From Siphonodentalium dalli (taxonomy: Eukaryota; Mollusca; Scaphopoda; Gadilida; Siphonodentaliidae): DNA of 64,000 nucleotides. The stretch is from the NCBI GenBank assembly GCA_032622095.1, contig CP136062.1, positions 165,562,590 to 165,626,589 of the forward strand, written 5' to 3'. The notes beneath the pieces were generated by a model that was not told the origin of the DNA, made no database searches, and saw only the letters and a list, made by a program, of their open reading frames with translations. Both the position numbers and the translations under genes were made by a program. This document shows positions 25,061 through 36,404 of this stretch, piece by piece. Numbering within the stretch: the first letter of the stretch is position 1; every line of letters begins with the position of its first letter.

Positions 25061-25485
25061 TGGTTCAGTGGCGAAGTGGCGCCGTCAGAATCAGGGAGAA
25101 GTACCAAAATTGATAACACATTTTTATTGTGGTTTCCCAACTTATACATTGACATCCCTGTCATAAATGACACGTAAAAGAAACCTAATGGTGTAGTTTA
25201 AATTTAATTCGCGTTAGGAGTGGGGATATACAAGGGGAGGAGAGAACAAAAATTGTTTAAACATTTGTTCGCCTATTTTCCTACAAATTTATATATATCA
25301 ATCGCATGATTCATGGCGATCACATATTTATTGTGGTTTCCAAACTTATTCATTGGCATCCCTGTCATAAATGACTCGTAAAAGAAACATAATGGTGTAG
25401 TTTAAATTTAATTCGCGTTAGGAGTGGGGAGGAGAGAACAAAAATTGTTAAAACATTTGTTCGCCTATTTTCCTACAAAGTTATA
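25061..25485 (+). repeat. Tandem duplication, about 190-240 bp unit, two copies
   Basis: Both copies contain TTTATTGTGGTTTCC, CATCCCTGTCATAAATGAC, GGTGTAGTTTAAATTTAATT and CATTTGTTCGCCTATTTTCC. Confidence 0.85.
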
Positions 25486-25642
25486 TATGGAGGCGCATCC
25501 ATGATACGATTAATCTCATGGTGTTGCTTCGAGTTCTCAAAATGGTTCTGTCAAGTCACGACTTGAGGTCCGGTAATGCGCACCAATAATGATGAACAGT
25601 TTCACCCGAATGATCTATTTTCATCTCACGATGCAGCTTATT

Positions 25643-26181
25643 CACACTGTCCAATCGGCTCGCGGAATACCAGTGTGAACGGCGGAATACCAGTGTTGTA
25701 CAGGAGAATACCAGTGTTTTTAAGCGATATGATGGTACCATAATTAGAACTGGACAGCTAAATAACATGACAAAAGACAATGGAAAGGTATGAGCGATCT
25801 ATTTTACATTTACCCAGTGGAGAGGTCACCTGGTGATGTTCAGTTCGACTCTTGTCGATCTGGCCTTTGTTTAAAGCAGAAAACTAGGGTCTACAAACTC
25901 GTAGGGTGGAGATCAAATTTTGCCCTAATCGGTATTCTAGTGCGTTTTGTTTAATTCCTGGGCATAACTTGCGGAATTTTTATAAAATTCCGACAGCGGA
26001 ACATATTGGAAAAACGTGCACATCGAAATCACTGGCGTGTATTAGTTTGAAATACACGAAAATAAATCGAAACGAGGGACGGTGATCACAGAAAATGGCA
26101 CGGCGAACTACCAGTGCATGCCAACGAGGGCTACCAGTGCCAACTTTTCTTTATATGGTAAGTTATATCGGGTATATGTCG
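25643..26181. repeat. Left 539 bp terminal inverted repeat
   Basis: Reverse complement of 28239-28777. Contains TACCAGTG words at about 25668, 25684, 25700, 26111 and 26131. Confidence 0.85.
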
Positions 26182-26949
26182 ATAAACGCTTCATACAGAG
26201 CACCGGGCACCCGAAATGCCTCACCATTCCCAAAATAACGACAAAGTTGATCTAGAAGGGTAAATATGTGGATCTATAATGGGAAAGTACGAAACTTCAA
26301 CTATATACGTCGATACTCAAAGTTAGTGTAAAATATAGAACAAATTTCATGATGTCAAGGTCAGAATATGGCGTTTTTGTAGAATTGTTCTTAAAACTAT
26401 TGGGATACGTCAGTTTAAAGACATATTGTGTACTTATTCGGGTGCGTGAAACTGATAAGTTAGCATTAATGTGCTATGCCAACTGGAGGGATGTAGCATT
26501 CTACTAACATAACCGAAACTTCAAGCAGTTCAACCGTACCGCTCCATAGAAAACATTGTCAGAACTACGCTAAATTGTAAATATTTACTACTCGATTCGG
26601 GACGCATCTATCGGCGATAAACTAACGAAAATGATTTCGTCGTCGACAGTCACTGCATTTAATTAATATATAAGAATGACGATATGTGTTGTCAATATAC
26701 ATATAATATTTGTAAACATAACTACTTTGAACAAGATTGTTCTCCATTTCTATTTGATCACCCTACCGGAGTGTTTCATATCACTTTAAATGCAATTTTC
26801 CGAATTTGTACAGTAGCTGAACAATTACTTTATAAAATGCCAAAATCTGTTTGGCCTGTTGGTGAGTGGCGAATAAATCAATTGCTTTAAATATAATCCG
26901 TGGTGATTGGTTGCGACATCTATCAGTTATGCTGCCTTGTTTATATGTG

Positions 26950-27460
26950 TACATTGTTTATAAGCAAGTTGATTTGTTCTCCATAAAGCCTGTATCATGT
27001 TTTCCAGAATGCCGTTGTCTCCGCGGTTTATCTCATTTGCGTGGTTGAATTTAGGGAAAACAACCGAACTGTCTCGATAAATACACGGAATGAAATGTTC
27101 TCCATCGGGAATTTTCCTTTAGCAATCAGATCGAAAAAAGTTTTTATGTCTTTCAAGTATCCAGTTCCTTTTAAGGCGGTTGTTGCTTTAAATGGTATTG
27201 AATATCCATCGTGCCTCCTTGTTGAAAAAAGCACTCTCCTTGCTGGGATGATCCCGCGGTTATAGATAGCTCTCTTAAAGGGCGCCCATGAAAGTTGCTT
27301 GCTGAGCACACCTGACTGTGACCTCGGTGTTACTGGCCCAGTCACATCTGGCTCCGCATTTTCACTATCGTGTCCGTTTCCGCTGTCACGTTTTTTTTTC
27401 TTCAAATTTTATTCTTTTCCTCTTGTCCCATTGATTGCCACGCTTTCCTTTTCTGAAAAG
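26950..27460 (-). pseudogene. Transposon-encoded exon, decayed, unknown family
   Basis: On the minus strand a good acceptor (TTTTTCTCTTTTCAG) at about 27457 is followed by a basic stretch (GKRGNQWDKRKRIKF), then after a one-base excess in a nine-A run the frame continues for 125 residues through SWAPFKRAIYNRG, FKATTALKGTGYLKDI and VRLFSLNSTTQMR to a stop. Reading on past the stop still gives sensible sequence (TAETTAFWKTGYRLYGEQ), so the stop is probably a mutation. It lies centrally between the long inverted ends, where a transposase or accessory gene is expected. I do not recognise the family. Confidence 0.5.
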
Positions 27461-28238
27461 AGAAAAATAAAGAGAAAATTAGATATGCATAAAATAAACC
27501 CCTCGATTTATCCATATGCACACTCAGTCATAAAATATATCAATATAGTTGTACACGTATCCACAACATACGTCCAATCACCACGCAACGATCAACCAAA
27601 AATAATCCAGCCAACCATCGACTCGCCAATCACTCACTGATTCATCAGCACAGCCATCCAACTCATTCTCCCATCACTCCAGCTAAGAAGCATCATATCC
27701 ATGCATTTAACAATTAATATATTTGACACCAGTCCATCATATATATCAAATAATGACACGCACAGATCCATGCATGCATATACATACGGCAACGCCTTAA
27801 AATCGACGAAGAACTCAACATATAGGCAAAGATATGCATGCCCCATAATATCAATTACTTTCTAAATTTTGGGAACAAGTCTACCCCATATATGCAACAT
27901 TTGCTGGGATAATTAGAAATATAATTCCATTAGAATTAGAACGTCTTCCCTATTTAATGATAGACTTATTTGCAAATGTTAAACATTAGTTTAAACTAAC
28001 TGTTTGAATCCAATTGATATGGAACTAACTCAGTGCCAATACCGAATAAAGGGAAATTTAAACTCTTGTCAACTAAATTGTTACTTTATGTTCCACCAAT
28101 GTTGAGTATCGCCGTACTTAAAATTTCGAACTTTCATATCAAGAGACCCACACATGTACCATTCTAGATCGATTGTGCCCAAATTTGATGAGGGGATGAG
28201 ACATTCCTATAGCTTAAACCGAATTTAAAACACCCCCC

Positions 28239-28777
28239 CGACATATACCCGATATAACTTACCATATAAAGAAAAGTTGGCACTGGTAGCCCTCGTTGGC
28301 ATGCACTGGTAGTTCGCCGTGCCATTTTCTGTGATCACCGCCCCTCGTTTCGATTTATTTTCGTGTATTTCCAACTAATACACGCCAGTGATTTCGATGT
28401 GCACGTTTTGCCAATATATTCCGCTGTAGGAATTTTATAAAAAATTCCGCAAGTTATGCTCAGGAATCAAACAAAACGCACTAGAATACCGATTAGGGCA
28501 AAATTTGACCTCCACCCTACGAGTTTGTAAACCCTAGTTTTCTGCTTTAAACGAAGGCCAGATCGCCCAGAGTCGAACTGAACATCACCAGGTGACCCCT
28601 CCACTGGGTAAATGTAAAATGGATCGCTCGTACCTTTCCATTGTCTTTTGTCATGTTATTTAGCCGTCCAGTTCTAATTATGGTACCATCATATCGCTTA
28701 AAACACTGGTATTCTCCTGTACAACACTGGTATTCCGCCGTTCACACTGGTATTCCGCGAGCCGATTGGACAGTGTG
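28239..28777. repeat. Right 539 bp terminal inverted repeat
   Basis: Mirror of the left arm. The plus-strand reading frame inside it is not a gene. Confidence 0.85.
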
Positions 28778-28848
28778 TTATTTAGTATTATTATGTCAGC
28801 TCTTGCAATTAGCCAATCAGCGTCGATATATAGTGCCGATATATGAAC

Positions 28849-28874
28849 CCATATTAGGTCGGTGACCTAATATG
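28849..28874. repeat. Short palindrome
   Basis: CATATTAGGTC, GGT, GACCTAATATG, followed by a further ATATTAGGTG 12 bp on. Confidence 0.7.
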
Positions 28875-29271
28875 AAATCAATATTAGGTGCTTATCCGCC
28901 ATCTTGTTTTTTTCAGAAACTCAGTCGCCTAGGGAATATTTTTGATGTAGTTTGACTGCAAGAGAGGGGATATTTGTCGGAAATCATTTTCTGTGGATTT
29001 ATAGACATAGTATCATGTACCAAAACCTGCATGTGATATATTTGCGGAATTCTAAAGAAACATAAATTAACAATCAAACTCAACAAGTTGTCCTACTTCT
29101 GGTATTAGCCATTGACTCAATGTGTTGGCGTTCAACGCACATGACGCGTCACTGTGACGTTACATAAGTTAATGGCCATAGCCGACACAATTATCATACC
29201 AAATTACAATAAATTACAGCGACGATTAACTAAAGGGATATGCTGGATTTTGTCCACTGACATAATAAATA

Positions 29272-29384
29272 CGTTACGGGACGTTCAGTTGTCGGATATG
29301 GTGTCATGTGAGGCTCAGCGAGATCAATATTGATCTCACTTCGCCTCACATGACACCATATCCGACCACTAAGCGTCCCGTAAC
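29272..29384. repeat. Palindrome P6
   Basis: 113 bp hairpin: arms GTTACGGGACG and TGTCGGATATGGTGTCATGT with complements at the right, centre GATCAATATTGATC. The mirror-position breaks (CAGT / CACT, TCAGC / CACTT) differ from the ACTCG type. Confidence 0.85.
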
Positions 29385-29597
29385 TTATAATATACAGGTA
29401 AACATGATTTTATTTCCCCCCATCTACTCACCGCGAAGACCGTATGATCCTTTAATGTGCACTCTGGGACAAGAGTTTGGTTCGGAAATTGTAGAGCGTA
29501 GTTTCTGCACGAAATCGACGGGGAAAAGAAGTGAGTACCTCTACAATTTTACAAGCATTACTTACGTCAATTTGGATGTCGCTTCATTTGGATTATC

Positions 29598-30135
29598 GAC
29601 GTGTTCTCGTGGATGCTGTTAAATGGACACATTGATGATACTTGACCAACATTGCCACATTTCTCTCCTTGTTGTGTATCTGTATGGTAGTCATGTTTAT
29701 TTAATGGTCACTTCGCGAACAAGCATTCTTCGGCTCGGAATTGTCGCTTGAAGAAAACAAGAACCATTTATTTGGCTCATTGTATTGCTTTAGTATTTTT
29801 GGATTGCTTTGTTCAGAATTCCTGATAGCGACGGTTCTGTCTCCTGTGTATGTCAGTCATCGACCGTAGGTTGTGTTCATCATTGCATATATTTACGAAA
29901 AAATCGTTTCTTTTTAATGTTGCTAACCTATATGCAAATATCGACGTGTTCTTACAGTTGTTGATATATCTTATGGATGCTGTTATATGGACACTTTGAT
30001 GACACTTGACCAACATCTCCACATTTGTTTCCTTGGTATGTATCTGTATAGTAGCTTATGTTCATGTAATGATCACTTCGTGAACAAGAATGCTCCAAGA
30101 AAACAAGAGCCAATTCTTTTGTTCATTGTTTTTCT
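29598..30135 (+). repeat. Direct repeat, 361 bp apart
   Basis: 29611-29790 and 29972-30132 share GGATGCTGTTA, ATGGACAC, TTGATGA, CACTTGACCAACAT, GTATCTGTAT, GATCACTTCG-like and GAAAACAAGA blocks. TCGACGTGTTCT precedes both (29597 and 29941). Confidence 0.75.
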
Positions 30136-30339
30136 TCTATTGGTCGATCATTGCACCCCATTAGGACTCAACTTCACCCCACTAGTTTTCTTCCTTAATA
30201 TCTCCTCTAATGTTTTTCGTTTGTTAGCATGAACTAAAAGTGGCCGCAGAGACTCCAGACACGATGGCGTCCAACATGTCGGCCATTTCGTTTGATATGC
30301 ACCAGGTCTCTCTCACGATTTTGCTCCAAAATTGGCGGA

Positions 30340-30745
30340 TTAGTGATTTGTTTTTGCAAGCTTATGGCATAATTCATCGGCTAAATATCTTGAATTAGAA
30401 AGGATGCGGTCGACAAGTAAAATAGCTTTCAGAAGGTCATCTCTATATACGTTTTTCTTCGACCTCATGTGGCTAACCACATGTAGGACTAGTGATCTTC
30501 CCAGTAAGCTACTTCTCAATAGATGGTTCGTCAATTATCATCTCAGCAAACGCATTGATGTTCATGAAATTGGATAATTTCGGCAGTGTTTCGAAGGTTG
30601 CTAGCGTTCTCATTGTTTTTGGACATGCGTCATGAGAGTGGACCACGATGTACACCACCCTACACCTGGTGTATGTTTCAGATATAGAATCGATTCCGTG
30701 TCGGTGTTTTCCGGCGTGGTAAATTTGTATTTCCACTCCCGCTTC
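30340..30745 (-). pseudogene. Frameshifted gene fragment, unknown family
   Basis: Two minus-strand frames overlap by about 25 bp in different phases and read as one protein: 30736 down to 30509 (with GIDSISETYTRCRVVYIVVH and CPKTMRTLATFETLPKLSNF), then 30534 down to 30340 (with LLGRSLVLHVVSHMR, VYRDDLLKAILLVDRIL). Composition is globular and unlike the surrounding AT-rich noise, and a single frameshift near 30520 joins them. It ends at a stop, so it could be the last exon of a dead gene or a transposon protein. No family recognised. Confidence 0.45.
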
Positions 30746-30769
30746 AATGCTAGGCGGGGTGGGTTGGTG

Positions 30770-31220
30770 GTTCAGCAGCCTGGCTCACACAATGTTAACC
30801 TGGCCCCATAATTGTTTTCCTAGAGTCATTTTTCTTCAAAATAATTGGACAATAGGTTTTAAGAATAATTCTATTATCTAACAGATATGCACATAACTCT
30901 TGGTAGTGCGGTTTGAGTTCACCATAATTTAATAATGAGGGTTAACGTTGGCACCAATGGGTAATAAAAAGATCAGCTTGCTAAATGTTTTCATCAAGGG
31001 TCTATCAATGCACATTGACATGGAAAGGCTCAGATTTAAATAGTTTTATTAAAAATCATTTCTTCAACCTGATATAATTGAAAACATAACACAATAATAA
31101 ATTCTTTAAATAAATGTAAACTCTTCACTGAATTCTTCAAATAAGAATAGACTATTAAAAGAAAACCATAATAAAATAAAGGTGTTAAAATCAACTTTGA
31201 CCGATTTCAACGATAGTTAT
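30770..31220. other. No gene recognised
   Basis: AT-rich spacer without an exon-like frame or strong repeat. Confidence 0.4.
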
Positions 31221-31224
31221 GGGT

Positions 31225-31620
31225 TTAGGATCACCTCTGGATGGGAGCTGTCAAATTTGAACGATTTTCGATGAAATATATGGCCGCCGGCAGCCATCTT
31301 GGATTTTACTCTTTGCATCATTAAATCATTTAACACACCCCACAGACAGAGCTTATACCCCTTCCAATAATCACCAAACTTCATATGCATGTTTCCTCGG
31401 TGTGACCTCTCGATGGGTGCTTTTATCCACGAATTTTGTAAAACATCTTGGATTTTACTCTTTGTATGACAAAATCCTTTAGCACACCTTACAGGTCACA
31501 TTTCTCATCCAATCGTCCCCAAACTTCATATGGATCTTCAAGTTATCCTCTAGATGGGCGCCTCCCCCCAAATTAGTTTAAAACAAACATGCATGGCCAC
31601 CAGCAACCATCTTGGATTTC
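31225..31620 (+). repeat. Two and a half tandem units, about 150-164 bp
   Basis: CATCTTGGATTT(T/C) begins units at 31294, 31444 and 31608. Each unit also has AACTTCATATG(C/G)AT and (G/A)ATGGG(T/C)GC words. This resembles core repeats of non-autonomous elements. Confidence 0.7.
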
Positions 31621-31811
31621 AAATGTCAATCCATCAGCAGACCGTATACAGCCAAAAACAAATGGAGAATTGTTTTGAGACTTTACAGTCTTATTGGTAA
31701 ATACAATGTAGGAATGCTTCTATAATCATGATACGGAACATAGAACGGATAAGATCAGGAAAACTGAATAAAATCGTCATTTGAAGCAGAATCGGTAACA
31801 AATAAAAATTA

Positions 31812-31858
31812 GGGGGGGGGGGGGGTGGGTACCCATAGGCCGGATTTTTTTTTTTTTG
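31812..31858. repeat. Poly-G and poly-T runs
   Basis: About 13 G at 31813-31825 and about 14 T at 31845-31858; a likely source of sequencing error. Confidence 0.85.
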
Positions 31859-31869
31859 CACCTGGTGTC

Positions 31870-32770
31870 CGGAATGTTTTTCCTGACCCCCCCTGCATGG
31901 ATGAGAAATAGTCTAGTACAAACAGAGCTGTGGTATTATCATTTTATCGTGGTTTCCGAGTAAGAAGCTATTACTGTATTACGGCTAGACAATTGATCCA
32001 ATGTGGTGAAGATAGCGATGCCAAGAACATTAATTATTCGATACCAGAAGTTCTTCAGTTGAACGATAATGGGGTGAGAAACAATGAGAAACAATTGTTC
32101 AACCTTGTTATGGTATAAATTGACACATTGTTTGCAGGTAATGTTATTGCCATATATGTCGTGTGGTGGAGGATGTTAGACATAAATTTTGTACCGCTTT
32201 CTGGTAATTCGGATTGGTCCAACATAGCTTCCATCCTCTCTATGTGGACACATGCCAATGTTTTACTCTCCGAAAGAACCCGAGGGAGTCCACTGTTGAT
32301 GCTGATTTGGTTGTGACGTTGCCTGCAGCGATTCAAATATAAGAAATGAAAAAGATGATTTGTAAGTCTTATATTTCAACTTTTATAGACATGTTTCATT
32401 CTGCAGACCAGTTGGGGGTTGTGGTCGGAGACGGCCGAGTCGGCTGCCGGTTTGTTAATTGGGTGCTGGTTGCTATTGTTATTTTAACGGAATTCTGAGT
32501 TTGTCATTCGCAAAACCAATATATTTTATAGTCTATAATTACAATCATGGGTATGTAATATATGATCTTGAGGGAGTCACAATTTCTGACATTGGTTTTC
32601 TTGTTATAGCCGCGTGGAATGTTTATATGAGGGTGAGTTCATACTACTGGTAAATTCCTGTTTGTAGAGATGGTAAATTGACGGATATTTATAGACTATC
32701 GTACGTGTAGCTGTGTAATAGTTTCAGTTCACTATGACTTCTAGATTTTTTCTTTTTGTACACGAGTCAG
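31870..32770. other. No gene recognised
   Basis: Several 60-90 residue frames on both strands but no splice-bounded or recognisable coding sequence. Confidence 0.35.
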
Positions 32771-32773
32771 TAA

Positions 32774-33086
32774 TAGACACCTTTCGCACATTGAACGACG
32801 ACAGATAAATATTACGAATAGCACTATGTAGTCGTAATTGTTTTCCGACGGTCCAAAAACATTTTCTAAGAAATAATCTCAGAGTCATTTTCACATTGCA
32901 GAGCTGAGAAACGATCGCGAACTTATTATTACATCATCTATTTGGGAGTTTTGTTGAAAATCCAAAATCGTAATCGTAACAAACGGATAGGGAAAAACCA
33001 CAACGAATAGAAAGAACACAAATTCTAGTGACGTATTAACCTATTCATAATAACTATCTGTCGTCGTTCATTATGCGAATGGTGTC
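32774..33086. repeat. Inverted repeat, 46 bp arms
   Basis: Left arm 32774-32821 and right arm 33041-33086 share GAACGACGACAGATA and GACACC; spacer about 220 bp. Confidence 0.8.
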
Positions 33087-34980
33087 AAATGATGTTCAGA
33101 AGATAAAGAGACAAAATTTCGATTCTCCGAAAATGCCAAGTCCTTCTTATTCACTTGTGATGTTCGTACACTTAGTTGTGTATATATCATGCATATAAAG
33201 CTGAACAGAGATTAGGTTAGATTATTTATTGGTAATGATACAACTATTTATACAATTTTATGCAAAGATGTCACATGTACACACATTGAATGAGCAATGT
33301 AATATGAATATGGATGGAACTGTGGTCGACATTAAATTTAGCTGTAAGTGAGTCATAAAACGAGCTCAATATTTAGATGTATAAACAAAATGGATTTAAC
33401 CAATAAAGTGTTAGAAGATTGTTCGACAGTGGCATTTAATATTAATAATTTTCTTATTAATACTACTCAGCTTTTATAATTAAACACATCATTCATTACC
33501 AGGGATACCACCGAAAGAAGAACAAAAAATCCCTCTTATTTCCAAAGTAGTCCCTAATACATTTATGGTGAGTTTAAGTATGAAGACTGTCCAGTCTTAA
33601 AAGGATACGGTCAGTTGGAGATAAATCAGAATCCAATATTAGGTACATCGTGTATATCCGACACAGGAAATTATGCAGGAAAATTTCATTTGTTTACACA
33701 ATATGCCGATTGTTAAAAACCACGATAAATCATGAATATAAAATCCGTCTGAATAATAGTAGAGTGTACTATACTGCTAAAATATACCATCTATACATTC
33801 TGGATATAAAGTACATCCTCCGAAATCTCTGCAACTTGACCTAATAAAAACCGATGTTCTTATATCTAAAACGTCTGTATGTTTACATATTGCTATGAAC
33901 ATGACGTGAGAAAATTCCACAATGACTTACATAGCACCAAACATTGATTTTTCGGCTGTTTGTTAAAATTATTGGAGAAAGGTTATTTGTTGTACGGCCA
34001 ATTGCAGGAGCACTGTCGTGCAAGTTGCAATTCGCATGTTATGTACTCTACGGCATATTGCAAGCCCAGAAAAGTATTGTAGGCAAATAATTGATATCAT
34101 TACGCATCTTGTGGTGACGATTGTGCCATTTTGTTGCTCCCCAGCTCATTAATTGGAATACCATGTGGATGCCAATTCAATGGTGTCATATTTTTTAGCT
34201 TTAAAATCACATCAGAAGGGGCTATCTATCATAGCTCTAGTTGCCACGATAAATTTAAAGGTCCTCTTTGAAATTTAACACAAACTCTTTTATTTGGCGA
34301 TGGTTATGATACATATTTCCCCGAAACGCCAAACATTGAAATGAACATTAATGATTATGATAGATCTCCCATTTACTAATATTAGAAGACAATCTTAGTT
34401 ACCCAAGTATGACTTCACACACCAGCACTGGTTAGTAACTGCACGCCAACAATGGTTTTATAAATATAAAATAAGATATGCTGCGGACTATGTGAATTAT
34501 GACTTGGTGTCATTGTAACATCTGCATTATACATGTAGCTCGATAAAACGAATCTTACGGAACAAGCTCATGTTCATTTTAAAATTATAAGTTGCCTGCA
34601 TAAGGAGAGAAAGTAAAAATGCAAAACATATTTATTTGTGATAAAAAAAACCTCACTTCCAAGTTTATTTATTGTCCCCCCCCCCCACTGATAATTTCAG
34701 AAAACTTTTAGTCAGCGACACTTTGTATGAGAAATGAAAATTATATTATTGAGGTAAATTTCCATTGAAGAGGGTGTAATAAATAAGAGGCGTTTTAGCT
34801 CTCATTATTGATATTTTCCCGTGCAGGAAAGCGCTATCGTTGAACAGCGCTCAACCGTTCAACACATCGTCGATAATCCACCAATGCCATTGTATAGCGA
34901 ACGTATTCAGCGAGAAACTTTGTAAAAAAAATATTACGCATTAAAAATGAAATTGATAAAATTCTAACAGTGGTATACTA
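33087..34980. other. No gene; fragment of an interspersed repeat
   Basis: 33645-33690 is an inverted relative of 34985-35030 (TGTATATCCGACAC, TTATGCAGGA). Otherwise featureless AT-rich sequence with a C run at 34678-34686. Confidence 0.4.
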
Positions 34981-35034
34981 CGAATACAACATTGCCAAAA
35001 TCCTGCATAATCTCCGGTGTCGGATATACAAAGT

Positions 35035-35133
35035 GATCGCGACTCGGCTAGTTTTCATGGTGATATAGCGATTCGGCGACCTTGGTCGCCGAGTCGTTAT
35101 ATATGTGGCCACGAAAACTAGCCGAGTCGCGAT
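35035..35133. repeat. Palindrome P7 (family copy A), nearly perfect arms
   Basis: Arms share TCGCGACTCGGCTAGTTTTC; centre GGCGACCTTGGTCGCC. Here CTCG (35043-35046) and CGAG (35123-35126) are inverted, so the stem is intact, unlike copies at 35592-35759 and 49397-49564. Confidence 0.85.
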
Positions 35134-35424
35134 ACACGAATCGTTACAAAAACAATATGTATAAAACACGTTTATCTGCCATTCGTGCATGTGACTGAAT
35201 TCATCAATCAAATTACAGTTTATGAGTTTTTAAATGCCAAAATCGTTGGATTTAAATTCTCCCAACCTACAAATGTATCAATGCTCGATTTGCTAAATTT
35301 TCACAACCTGCATGTTCACGCGAATATTACACCTGCGTTTGTTATGATGGGAAGCAATGGAATAATGTCAAAACATAGGGACTATTGTTTATAGTGTGCA
35401 AGATTATAGGTTCGACTGTTTTGA

Positions 35425-35590
35425 TTTTGCATGTGATTGCATGTTGTTACGTCAATTCATTCATGATTTGGAACAGCCAAGGACGTCATGAGCGCCTTGT
35501 ATCGCAACCTCAGTAACGATAGAGATGCTTTTATCGCAAATTCGTTATCGCGAATTTTATCAGGGAATTTCATAGGAATAGTAGATAAAT
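35425..35590 (+). repeat. Flanking repeat unit, copy 1
   Basis: Shares GTTCATTCATGATTTTG-like, GACGTCATG, GCAACTGCAGTAACGATA-like, AATTCGTTATCGC and TATCAGGGAATTTCATAGGA with 36110-36275 and 49895-50070. Confidence 0.8.
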
Positions 35591-35591
35591 A

Positions 35592-35759
35592 TATGTTATA
35601 TCCAGAATGTGTTTGTGTCGATGCATGTATCACGACGAGGCTAGTTTTCCTGGCCATATAGCGACGAGGCGACCATGGTCACAGAGTCGCTATATGGCTA
35701 CGAAAACTAGCAGAGTCGCGATACATGAATCGTTACAAATACATTGTGTATATAACACG
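35592..35759. repeat. Palindrome P8 (family copy B)
   Basis: 168 bp hairpin of the same family as P7 with longer arms (GTTATATCCAGAATGTGTTT and complement). Left arm carries CGAG at 35636-35639 in direct rather than inverted orientation relative to the right arm's AGAG at 35712-35715. Centre GGCGACCATGGTCAC. Confidence 0.85.
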
Positions 35760-36109
35760 TGTATCTACTATTCGCGTGACAGAATCCACCACACACATAA
35801 CATTTTAGTAGTTTTTTAAATGCCAAAATCGTTTATTACCTTTTTTGAGTGAATTCTCCCAAACTACAAATGTAAAAGTGTCATACAATTATCTCGATTT
35901 GTTAAATTCTCCCAACCTGCAAGTTCACGCGAATATTCCCAAATTATTCGGACAAAATCGTTTACACCTGCGTTTTATATGATAATAAAATAAATACTCA
36001 TCAAATATTTATTAGATACTTTGTGATTTCTTTTACTACGATGGGAGGCACTCAAATAATGTTATAATCTAGGAACTATTTGTTTATAGTGCCCAAAAAT
36101 ATACATTGG

Positions 36110-36275
36110 AATGTTGTTATAATTTTTCACGCGATTGGTGTGAAGTCAGTTCATTCATGATTTTGACCAACCAATGACGTCATGTGCGCCTATACTGCAA
36201 CTGCAGTAATGATACAAATGTTTGTATCGCCAATTCGTTATCGCCAATTTTATCAGGGAATTTCATAGGAAATGG
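36110..36275 (+). repeat. Flanking repeat unit, copy 2
   Basis: Direct repeat of 35425-35590, 685 bp away; a third copy is at 49895-50070. Confidence 0.8.
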
Positions 36276-36404
36276 TAGATAAATATATGTAAATAAATAT
36301 CTATATACAGGTATGTATATAACTATCTATCTATCCTCTGGAAAGTCTGTGGGTTCTGTGAAGTTTCAAGCGCTTTATGAATGTGGTATGGCATTGCCAA
36401 CTTA

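Larger units (their letters stand above)
25643..28777. mobile_element. 3.1 kb DNA transposon with 539 bp inverted ends
   Basis: Arms 25643-26181 and 28239-28777 are 539 bp reverse complements with few differences. TTATT flanks both ends exactly (25638-25642 and 28778-28782), a 5 bp target duplication. The ends begin CACACTGTCC. Each arm has five TACCAGTG words: three near the end at 15-16 bp spacing (in GGAATACCAGTGT) and two near the inner side. The interior holds a decayed gene on the minus strand. Superfamily not established: a CAC start with a 5 bp duplication recalls Transib, but the protein remnant gives no support. Confidence 0.82.

Noticed and set aside
28641-28865. 74-codon frame at the right end of the 3.1 kb transposon
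   Set aside because: A mirror frame exists in the left arm; it is terminal inverted repeat sequence, not a gene.
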